Positions 8,926-16,262 of a stretch of DNA of 64,000 bases are shown here, in pieces. This DNA is from Anaerocolumna sp047777345 (GTDB lineage Bacteria; Bacillota; Clostridia; Lachnospirales; Lachnospiraceae): contig JBKEEJ010000003.1 of the NCBI GenBank assembly GCA_047777345.1, forward strand, positions 62,001 through 126,000, given 5' to 3'. The notes under the pieces are model-generated. The model saw only the letters and a program-made list of their open reading frames with translations. It ran no database searches and was not told where the DNA came from. How positions within the stretch are numbered: position 1 is the stretch's first letter; each line of letters starts with the position of its first letter. Made by a program: the position numbers and the translations under genes.

Positions 8926-10377
8926 TTATTTCAATCCTTCAATGACCTTTTCCAGAAATTTATAAACTCGTATAGCTGAAGATAAGCTCAAACGTTCCTT
9001 TGGTGTATGAATATCATACATATCAGGGCCTAATGACACAATATCAACGCCAGGAATTTTTTCCGCAAAGAAACTGCATTCCAGACCAGCATGAATGGCC
9101 TCCAGTTTCGGCTCATGGCCATACTCCTGCTTAAAGATTTTTATTAAGTGTTCCCGCAGTGGTGACTCCTTTTTATATTCCCAGGCAGGATATTGTCCTC
9201 TTACATAAAAATTGCCGCCTAAAAACTCGGTCATATATTTTAATTTATTGGCAATAAACTGCTTATAGGTGTTTACCGAACTGCGGACGGAAAAACATAA
9301 GGATGCCTTGTCTTCCTCTATACGAAAGATTCCAAGATTTAAAGAACTTTCCACAAGGCCCGGAATATCCGAACTCATCTTCTGTACACCATTTGGCGTA
9401 TTAATCAGCATAAATAATACTTTTTCAAAGGAAACAGGATGGATATAGGAATACTCTCCTTCTCCCAAATCCATCATTTGCATTTCCAGATTTGGTTCAC
9501 TAGAAATCAATTCATTTTTATATTTTTTCTTTAATTCTTCAAAGCCAATCTTTAGCTTATCCGCATCTGCCGGATTTATAATAATATTGGCAGTGGAATC
9601 TCTTGGAATGGCATTATCTTTTAAGCCGCCCATCATATCAATAAGGCCATAATTTACATAGTCTCTTAACTCAAATAAAAATCTTCCCATTAATCTGGTG
9701 GCATTGGTTCTGTTTTTATCGATTTCCGAACCGGAGTGGCCTCCCTGTAAGTCGCTGACTGCAATGTTAACCTTAAGGCCCTTGCCCTTTTGGCGATTAA
9801 TCGGTATTTCACAGGTACTGGTAAGGCCTCCGGCTGAACTGGTCCATAAAACGCCTTCCGCTTCCGAATCCGCATTGATTAAATACTTGCCCTTTAAAAC
9901 AGACACATCCAGACCAATGGCACCTTCCATGCCGACTTCTTCGTCAGTGGTAAATACCGCTTCGATTCTTGGATGTTTTAAAGCATCATCATCCAGTAAT
10001 GCCAGGGCATAGGCAACGGCTATACCGTTATCGGCTCCCAAAGTAGTACGGTCTGCATGTATAAAATCTCCGTCCAGGTATAACTCAATGCCTTCCGTTA
10101 AGAAATCATGGGTACAGTCATTGGTCTTTTCGCACACCATATCCATATGCCCCTGAATAATAATGGCAGGTGCGTTTTCATAACCGGCCGAAGCTTCTTT
10201 GATGATAACCACATTTTCATATTCATCCTGAATATAAAAAAGCCCGCGGCTTTTGGCAAAGTCTACCAGGTAATTACTGATAGCCGTATTATTTTTGGAG
10301 CCTCTTGGCACAGCCGATATTTCACTGAAAAAACGTAATACATTTTTATAGTCCTTTTTTAAGATTTCCTCATTCAT
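8926..10377 (-). CDS. pepD: Aminoacyl-histidine dipeptidase (PepD, peptidase M20)
   Basis: 483 aa, cytosolic. M20C-type metallopeptidase with GHMDMVCE (about residues 75-82, first zinc ligands), LGADNGIAVAY (about 117-127, bridging Asp) and TTDEEVGMEGAIGLD (about 148-162, catalytic Glu pair). A dimerisation lid and the C-terminal AIHAGLECSFF motif with a late His ligand follow. It hydrolyses Xaa-His and related dipeptides such as carnosine analogues. The length matches the E. coli PepD family (about 485 aa). It is the first gene of a two-gene unit with the CapA-like gene. A hairpin lies in the leader (10414-10440). Confidence 0.93.
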   Translation of the reverse strand: MNEEILKKDYKNVLRFFSEISAVPRGSKNNTAISNYLVDFAKSRGLFYIQDEYENVVIIKEASAGYENAPAIIIQGHMDMVCEKTNDCTHDFLTEGIELYLDGDFIHADRTTLGADNGIAVAYALALLDDDALKHPRIEAVFTTDEEVGMEGAIGLDVSVLKGKYLINADSEAEGVLWTSSAGGLTSTCEIPINRQKGKGLKVNIAVSDLQGGHSGSEIDKNRTNATRLMGRFLFELRDYVNYGLIDMMGGLKDNAIPRDSTANIIINPADADKLKIGFEELKKKYKNELISSEPNLEMQMMDLGEGEYSYIHPVSFEKVLFMLINTPNGVQKMSSDIPGLVESSLNLGIFRIEEDKASLCFSVRSSVNTYKQFIANKLKYMTEFLGGNFYVRGQYPAWEYKKESPLREHLIKIFKQEYGHEPKLEAIHAGLECSFFAEKIPGVDIVSLGPDMYDIHTPKERLSLSSAIRVYKFLEKVIEGLK

Positions 10378-10413
10378 TTTCTTACCCCATTACGTACTGC
10401 AAAATGCGGTACT

Positions 10414-10440
10414 GCCACAGATAAAATTATAAACTGTGGC
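10414..10440. repeat. Inverted repeat in the pepD leader
   Basis: A perfect 7-bp inverted repeat, GCCACAG/CTGTGGC (10414-10420 and 10434-10440), encloses an AT-rich centre whose minus strand contains TATAAT. It lies 37 bp before the pepD start. It could be an operator over a -10 box or a small RNA hairpin. Confidence 0.4.
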
Positions 10441-10444
10441 ATCC

Positions 10445-10690
10445 TTTCTTTAAAAATTCTGATTTATAATATTCTGTTTTTAAATACTTTGTCTCTTATT
10501 ATTCATTTTCAAGATGTTTCTTAATGTTCTGTCCCTTATTAACTATTTCTAAATGTCCAGTAATTTTCTATTTCCTGATATTCTGATTTTTATAGCTATT
10601 ATTTCTTAATATTTATATTTTTAGTTTTTTTTCGAATATTCTTTTTTTTCATATTTCTGTTTTTAAATTCAATGTCTGTTGCCGGAATCT
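10445..10690. repeat. AT-rich degenerate repeat tract (pepD / DUF711 intergenic)
   Basis: The 340-bp gap between DUF711 and pepD holds no gene. Most of it is built of loosely repeated T-rich units of about 15-20 bp that keep returning to variants of TATTCTG or TGTCTG followed by TTTTTA. Decay makes the exact unit uncertain. A similar tract occurs at 19030-19160. Confidence 0.45.
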
Positions 10691-10718
10691 TTTGCTTTAT
10701 TATTGCAATTAAACCATA

Positions 10719-12083
10719 TCAGTTTTTAAAACTGTGAATCGGTGCCGGAATTCTTCCGCCACGGTTAATGAATTCTTCACAGCCAAAAGAATTTACCGGC
10801 ATTATGGGGGCATAGCCTAGCAAGCCGCCAAATTCTACCATATCACCGACTTTCTTACCAATCACCGGTATAATGCGGACTGCGGTGGTTTTCTGATTAA
10901 CCATGCCAATGGCCATTTCATCTGCAATAATACCTGATATGGTAGCCGGCTTGGTATCTCCGGGAATTGCAATCATGTCCAGTCCTACGGAGCAGACACA
11001 GGTCATTGCTTCCAGTTTTTCAATTGTTAAGGCTCCTGCTTTAACCGCATCAATCATTCCCTGATCTTCACTGACCGGAATGAAAGCGCCGCTTAAGCCG
11101 CCCACAAAGGAAGAAGCCATTACTCCGCCTTTTTTTACCTGGTCATTTAAAAGTGCCAAAGCTGCCGTAGTACCCGGTGCGCCTGCCTGTTCAAGGCCCA
11201 TTTCTTTTAGTATTTCTGCAATACTGTCACCTACTGCAGGAGTAGGAGCCAGGGATAAATCAATAATTCCAAAAGGTATATTTAATCTTTTGGAAGCTTC
11301 CTGGGCAACCAACTGACCAACTCTGGTTATTTTAAATGCAGTGGTTTTAATGGTTTCACAAAGGGTCTCAAAATCGGCTCCCTTTACTCTTTCTAAGGCT
11401 GTCTTTACAACGCCTGGGCCGCTGACACCCACATTTATGATAGCGTCTCCTTCCGTAACCCCGTGAAATGCACCGGCCATAAAAGGATTGTCATCGGGTG
11501 CATTACAAAATACCACTAATTTGGTACAGCCTATGGAATCTTTATCACGGGTTAATTCTGCGGTTTCTCGTATGATTTCGCCAAGAAGTTTAACGGCATC
11601 CATATCAATGCCTGTTTTCGTTGACCCTACATTAACGGAGCTGCATACCCGTTCCGTACCGGCAAGGGCCTGAGGAATGGATTTTATCAGCATCTCATCG
11701 CTGGTAGTCATTCCTTTGGATACCAGAGCCGAATATCCGCCGATAAAATTAACGCCAACGTCCTTGGCAGCCCGATCCAGTGTCTTGGCAATGGTTACAT
11801 AATCCTCTGGGCACTTGCAGGCAGAAGCGCCTACCAAAGAAATGGGTGTTACCGAAATTCGCTTGTTTACAATCGGTATACCGTATTCCCTTTCAATTGC
11901 CTTCCCCGTTGCCACCAAATCCCTGGCCACGGTAGTTATTTTTTCAAATATTTTACGATTTACTTCATCTAAATTATTATCCGCGCAATCCAACAGACTT
12001 ATTCCCAGCGTAATGGTTCTTACGTCCAGGTTTTCCTGTTCAATCATTTTATTGGTTTCAATTACTTCTTCAATATTTATCAT
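10719..12083 (-). CDS. DUF711 / UPF0210 PFL-like protein
   Basis: 454 aa, cytosolic, full family length. It is rich in glycine and alanine and has blocks characteristic of UPF0210: ISLVGASACKCPEDY, VGVNFIGGYSALVSKGM and VSGPGVVKTALERV, ending with the GGRIPAPIHSFKN tail. The fold is related to glycyl-radical enzyme barrels, but no glycyl-radical loop (RVxGY) is seen, so activity is unknown. In many Firmicutes it is encoded beside a small ACT-domain protein, as here (108 bp upstream). That pairing suggests amino-acid-responsive regulation. The SD is weak. Confidence 0.88.
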   Translation of the reverse strand: MINIEEVIETNKMIEQENLDVRTITLGISLLDCADNNLDEVNRKIFEKITTVARDLVATGKAIEREYGIPIVNKRISVTPISLVGASACKCPEDYVTIAKTLDRAAKDVGVNFIGGYSALVSKGMTTSDEMLIKSIPQALAGTERVCSSVNVGSTKTGIDMDAVKLLGEIIRETAELTRDKDSIGCTKLVVFCNAPDDNPFMAGAFHGVTEGDAIINVGVSGPGVVKTALERVKGADFETLCETIKTTAFKITRVGQLVAQEASKRLNIPFGIIDLSLAPTPAVGDSIAEILKEMGLEQAGAPGTTAALALLNDQVKKGGVMASSFVGGLSGAFIPVSEDQGMIDAVKAGALTIEKLEAMTCVCSVGLDMIAIPGDTKPATISGIIADEMAIGMVNQKTTAVRIIPVIGKKVGDMVEFGGLLGYAPIMPVNSFGCEEFINRGGRIPAPIHSFKN

Positions 12084-12191
12084 ATTTACACCCGCTGCTT
12101 TCTTTTATTCTGTTCTTTTCACGAAAGAAATAAGCTTGCAATACTCTCTTAGTATTTCACAAAAGTTTTGAGCCTTTGCGTAAATTGCCCC

Positions 12192-12464
12192 TTACAGGCG
12201 GTGCATTTTATTAAAAATATCCTCATGCTGGGCTTTGATAACTACTCCGATTTCCTCGCCAATCTGTTCCAGTTCTGTGGCAATTTCCTCAAAATTTTTC
12301 GGTGCCTGGTTGGCATCCACAATCATCATCATATTAAAATATCCCTGAACAATGGTTTGGGAAATATCCAGAATATTTACATTATTATTTGCCAGATACG
12401 TACATACCTTTGCAATAATTCCAACTTTATCCTTACCTACAACAGTAATAATTGTTTTTTTCAT
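12192..12464 (-). CDS. ACT-domain protein, UPF0237 type
   Basis: 90 aa from the ATG at 12462-12464. A GGAGG SD lies about 10 bases upstream, so the longer 104-codon frame (start 12506) is rejected. Nearly the whole protein is one ACT domain: TIITVVGKDKVGIIAKVCTYLA, then NVNILDISQTIVQGYFNM. ACT domains bind amino acids and dimerise. Stand-alone forms next to DUF711 are thought to be regulatory partners. It overlaps neither neighbour and probably forms an operon with DUF711 downstream. Confidence 0.87.
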   Translation of the reverse strand: MKKTIITVVGKDKVGIIAKVCTYLANNNVNILDISQTIVQGYFNMMMIVDANQAPKNFEEIATELEQIGEEIGVVIKAQHEDIFNKMHRL

Positions 12465-12502
12465 CCTGACGTCCTCCACAAATAAATATAAGACAGGTGC
12501 TG

Positions 12503-13300
12503 TCAAACAATTGACAGCATTTCCGATACCATATCCCTTCTGGCAACACTAAGTATGGCTCCTGAGCTGCGATCATCCACGATATTGCTTAATTCTGCTC
12601 TGACCGTTTCATAAGCCAGTTCTTCATAATTGTTTTCTTTACTTAAATGGGCCAGGGTTATATATTTTAATTTTTTATGAAATAATTTGCAGATTAATTT
12701 AGCGGAGTTATCATTGGATAAATGGCCCCGGTCTCCTAAAATTCTCTGCTTTAAATAATAAGGATACCCACCTACCAAAAGCATATTCACGTCATGGTTT
12801 GCTTCCATTAATAAAATCTCGGATCCTTCCAGTTTTTTTATTATATAATCATCGTATTTTCCCAAATCGGTTGCCATGCCTATTTTATGCCCTTCGGCCT
12901 GAAAGGTATAGCATACCGGATTAGCCGCATCGTGTGATATTGAAAAAGGTTCCACAGTAATATCGTTAATTAAAAAGGGCTGGTCCGGTACCACATAATG
13001 TAAAAGTTCCTGTGGTATATTTCCCAGACTCCTCATTTTTAAGATAGAGTTAATTGTCTCTGCGGTTCCATAAATAGGTATATGATAGCGTCTTGCCAGT
13101 ACTCCCAGTCCCTGAATATGGTCACTGTGTTCGTGAGTGATTAAAACTCCCTGGATATCCTGGAGGGAAATCTCTATACTGTTTAACCCGTTTTCAATTC
13201 GCTTGCCGCTAATACCTGCATCTACTAATAATTTCGTTTGCTTGCTGCCGACAAAGGTACAATTCCCGCTGCTGCCGCTTGCAATACTGCATAAATTCAT
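12503..13300 (-). CDS. MBL-fold metallo-hydrolase, YycJ/WalJ family
   Basis: 265 aa. The metallo-beta-lactamase zinc motif THEHSDH is near residue 55, and further ligands occur in FSISHDAANP (about 139-148), the MATDLG Asp (about 164-169) and LLMEANHD. The N-terminal LCSIASGSSGNCTFVG matches YycJ/WalJ proteins, which in bacilli lie in the walRK operon and act in cell-wall and DNA-damage-related processes with 5'-3' exonuclease activity in some. No walRK genes are present in this window. It has its own strong promoter (13357-13385). Confidence 0.88.
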   Translation of the reverse strand: MNLCSIASGSSGNCTFVGSKQTKLLVDAGISGKRIENGLNSIEISLQDIQGVLITHEHSDHIQGLGVLARRYHIPIYGTAETINSILKMRSLGNIPQELLHYVVPDQPFLINDITVEPFSISHDAANPVCYTFQAEGHKIGMATDLGKYDDYIIKKLEGSEILLMEANHDVNMLLVGGYPYYLKQRILGDRGHLSNDNSAKLICKLFHKKLKYITLAHLSKENNYEELAYETVRAELSNIVDDRSSGAILSVARRDMVSEMLSIV

Positions 13301-13356
13301 AAGTACCTCCTGTGTCCTTCCTAACTAAAGCCAAGCACCATTCTCCAATCATGAAA

Positions 13357-13385
13357 AGTATCTCTTATTCCTAAGGATTTGTCAA
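13357..13385 (-). promoter_or_regulatory. Promoter of the MBL hydrolase / ACT / DUF711 group
   Basis: A perfect TTGACA (13380-13385), 17 bp, then GATACT (13357-13362) on the minus strand, 57 bp before the MBL start. Confidence 0.7.
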
Positions 13386-13438
13386 GTAAAAAGGGTATTG
13401 ATTGTAAGACCATTGAGCCTTTCGTATTCTTTCTTAGA

Positions 13439-15532
13439 TTATTTTTTCCAATATAATTCAATCACATCGTTGTCATGAAGGGGTTCCGTAAAATCTACTT
13501 TTTTACCGTTTAAGGTAATAACCAGTTCCGAGCCACCGGCTTTGGTTAAATCAAAGGGATAAAAGTCAAATATATCTACAAATCTGTACGTATCCTTATT
13601 GGAAAGCTTCACCGGCTGATTATTTATTAAAACATAAATATCCTTTGTCCCTGTTGCTTTTTCCGGATTACTTACACCTGTCCTATCCGAAAGATGATCC
13701 GAAAATTCCTGTTCTCTTCCTGGCTCACCTGTGGGACCGTATTCATCCATATCTGAATCCATACTTTCCTCCAAGCTGTCCTCCAGATCACATTGAATGG
13801 AAAAATTCTCATAAACTTTATCATCGGGGCCGGCAGGCACATTATTGACATATACGGTTCCCTTTGGCTCAAGGTCCATAAACTCCAAAACCTGCCTTAA
13901 GGTATAGTAATTCAGTATCTGTATATCGTCTCCTTCTTTAATGCTGTAAAACCCGGATACCAGTTCTCCGTTGGCCGTAACAAATTTAGGGCACCTAATC
14001 GTCTGCCCGTTAAATATAAAAGATATGGTTCCGTTATATTCGGGGAGCTGCCTTACCTCATAAACCGCATCTGCTCCCACGGTAGACTCAATAATTTCTA
14101 TTTTGTCATTTTGCTCAATTCTGTGACTGATTCCTACCTGCTCTCCATTTAACTTTATAACGGCAGCTTCTCCCAGTTCTCCCCGAACGAAACGTTTATT
14201 TCCGTTAACCGTAAAATTAATAGGTTTTCCTCTTCTGGGGAAAAGCTTTTCATTGGGAAATCCGATCTGCAAAGCCGCATCCACAATGGTCAGTTTGTTG
14301 TTGTCATATAGTTTTACACGTTCCCCATTGACATTTACAAAGATAAAATTATTGGCCTGGTCATAAAAACTTAAGCATATGCCGATTGGTGTAACTAAAA
14401 GCGGATCTTTCTTAATATTTTCCTGTAAGAAAGTGACTTCACCTAATACTTCTTCTCCTCTTAAGGCAACCCGTTCCTTAGGCAAATTTAAATATTCTGC
14501 CAAACTTGAGACAAATCCTGGTATTTTACCGCCTCCGCCTACCACGAAAACTGCGCTGACGGATTTGTTGCCATTTAACTCGATAATCTTGTCTGCCACA
14601 CTTTTGGTTATTTTATGTACCGTCTCAGATACCGTTTGGATTATTTCTTCCGTGGTAATTTTGTGAGAAATCCCCATAATATCCTTATAGGTAACTTTCT
14701 TTTTTCTTAAACAGGCTAACTTCATCATTTCCGCAGTCTTAAAATCTACCAGGTAATTCTGAACAATGGCTTCTGTGATTTCATCTCCTGCGAAAGGTAT
14801 CATACCATAAGCTATAATACTGCCGTCTTTTGTTATGGAAATATCCGATGTTCCCGCACCTACGTCGATCATGGCTATATTCAGAAGTCGAAACTTTTCC
14901 GGAATTGCCACATTAATGGCCGCAATGGGCTCTAAAGTCAGGTTGGCAACCTGAAGTCCTGCCCGTTCAACGGCTGCATACAAGCCGTCAATAACCTCAT
15001 CCGGAAGAAAGGTAGCCAAAAGGTCCGTTCCGATTTTATTAGCCTTATGTCCTTCAAGCTTTACCATATTATAGCCGTTTAAATAATAATGGATTACCGA
15101 ATAACCGACACAATAAAAATTAATCTTATCCGTTTTTGCTTCTTTCCTTAAGGTATCGTAAGCCTTTTCCACTCCGATTAGCTCCAAAGAATGGACATGT
15201 TCTTCATTCAAGACAGTTTCGCTTGGAAATTCGTACTCGGCATAAACCGTAACTGTTTTTAACACGCGGCCGGCAGCCGCAATACATACGTCGGTAAGAC
15301 TTTTTCCGACTTGCTGCTCCAGTTCATTTTTTACTTCTTTTATTGTTTCGGATACTTTTTCAATATCATGTATCTGTCCATCCAGCATGGCTCTGGTTTC
15401 ATGCTCCCGGACACACTGGGCTACCACAATAAAATGATTGTCATTTTCCCTGTAGCCTACCGTACCGACAACGCTTCTGGTACCTATATCCAATCCAAAA
15501 ACTAAGTGCTCCGGATATCTTTTGTTTTCCAT
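13439..15532 (-). CDS. FtsA-like actin-fold protein with a long repeated C-terminal region
   Basis: 697 aa from the ATG at 15530-15532 (SD GAGGG). A longer start at 15577 lacks an SD. Residues about 7-390 form an actin/Hsp70-like ATPase: phosphate-1 loop FGLDIGTRSVVGTVGY, phosphate-2 MIDVGAGTSDISI and the adenosine motif VVGGGGKIPGF. This resembles FtsA and Ppx-like relatives. The last 300 residues, absent from classical FtsA (about 420 aa), contain several short units of the type VNG-x-x-V then ENDKIEII, EGDDIQIL or DNDVIELYW, suggesting tandem beta-grasp-like domains. No FtsZ-binding amphipathic helix is obvious at the C-terminus. It is annotated in clostridia as an FtsA-domain protein; the role is unknown. 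Confidence 0.75.
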   Translation of the reverse strand: MENKRYPEHLVFGLDIGTRSVVGTVGYRENDNHFIVVAQCVREHETRAMLDGQIHDIEKVSETIKEVKNELEQQVGKSLTDVCIAAAGRVLKTVTVYAEYEFPSETVLNEEHVHSLELIGVEKAYDTLRKEAKTDKINFYCVGYSVIHYYLNGYNMVKLEGHKANKIGTDLLATFLPDEVIDGLYAAVERAGLQVANLTLEPIAAINVAIPEKFRLLNIAMIDVGAGTSDISITKDGSIIAYGMIPFAGDEITEAIVQNYLVDFKTAEMMKLACLRKKKVTYKDIMGISHKITTEEIIQTVSETVHKITKSVADKIIELNGNKSVSAVFVVGGGGKIPGFVSSLAEYLNLPKERVALRGEEVLGEVTFLQENIKKDPLLVTPIGICLSFYDQANNFIFVNVNGERVKLYDNNKLTIVDAALQIGFPNEKLFPRRGKPINFTVNGNKRFVRGELGEAAVIKLNGEQVGISHRIEQNDKIEIIESTVGADAVYEVRQLPEYNGTISFIFNGQTIRCPKFVTANGELVSGFYSIKEGDDIQILNYYTLRQVLEFMDLEPKGTVYVNNVPAGPDDKVYENFSIQCDLEDSLEESMDSDMDEYGPTGEPGREQEFSDHLSDRTGVSNPEKATGTKDIYVLINNQPVKLSNKDTYRFVDIFDFYPFDLTKAGGSELVITLNGKKVDFTEPLHDNDVIELYWKK

Positions 15533-15560
15533 AAATAATCCCTCACAACATATGTCTGTA

Positions 15561-15590
15561 ATAAAATTTATTACCATTTGCTTTTGTCAA
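15561..15590 (-). promoter_or_regulatory. Candidate promoter of the FtsA-like gene
   Basis: TTGACA (15585-15590), 18 bp, TTTTAT (15561-15566) on the minus strand. The -35 is perfect, the -10 is weak. Confidence 0.45.
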
Positions 15591-15644
15591 AATAAAGTAA
15601 TATTCGTTCAAAACCAATACATATTCACACTAATTATAGTATAC

Positions 15645-16238
15645 TTAAGCCCATTTCTCCAGCAAAACTTCGATTTGTCCGATAACTTTTTCTCTTGAAC
15701 CGTCATTGACTAAAACATGAGTACATAATTTTCTGTAGTCTTCGTCACGGATTTGGTTTTTAAATATTCTATCAATTTTATCATTATCATAATTCCTTGT
15801 TGTTTTTAATCTTTCCCGACGAATATTTTCAGGGGCGTAAACATACCAGATGGCATCACAAAAGCCGGTTAATCCTGCTTCAATGGGCAAGGCGGTTTCG
15901 ACACAGACGATATCCTGTTTTTCTTTTCTCTTTTCCTCAATCAGCTTTTTTACATAATCCATTACATAAGGGTGGGTAAAGGAGTTGAGGGTCAAAAGTT
16001 TTTCCTTGGATGAATGAGCTATTCTTCCTAATTTTGCCCTGTCAATTTCCCCGGATGAATTTAAGATATCCTTTCCAAAGTACTGTACTATGAGATTATA
16101 GGAAATTTCCCCCTTCTCCATAAATTTATGGGCTATATCGTCTGTACTGATTAAATATGCATGAAAATCATCTCTCATAATTTCAGCTACCATGGATTTT
16201 CCGCTGCCAATACCTCCGGTTATACCTATCACTCTCAT
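15645..16238 (-). CDS. coaE: Dephospho-CoA kinase
   Basis: 197 aa from the ATG at 16236-16238. AGGAG lies 10 bases before it, whereas the alternative ATG at 16247 is only 1 base from that SD. P-loop GGIGSGKS is near residue 6, followed by the STDDIAHKF segment, ETALPIEAG and RLKTTRNY lid residues. It phosphorylates the ribose 3'-OH of dephospho-CoA, the last step in CoA synthesis. It lies 24 bp downstream of polA. The polA-coaE pairing is common in Firmicutes. Confidence 0.95.
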   Translation of the reverse strand: MRVIGITGGIGSGKSMVAEIMRDDFHAYLISTDDIAHKFMEKGEISYNLIVQYFGKDILNSSGEIDRAKLGRIAHSSKEKLLTLNSFTHPYVMDYVKKLIEEKRKEKQDIVCVETALPIEAGLTGFCDAIWYVYAPENIRRERLKTTRNYDNDKIDRIFKNQIRDEDYRKLCTHVLVNDGSREKVIGQIEVLLEKWA

Positions 16239-16262
16239 ATTTGTCATTCTCCTAATGTCTGT

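Noticed and set aside
15533..15577. Upstream ATG for the FtsA-like protein
   Set aside because: No SD precedes it, whereas GAGGG precedes the ATG at 15532.
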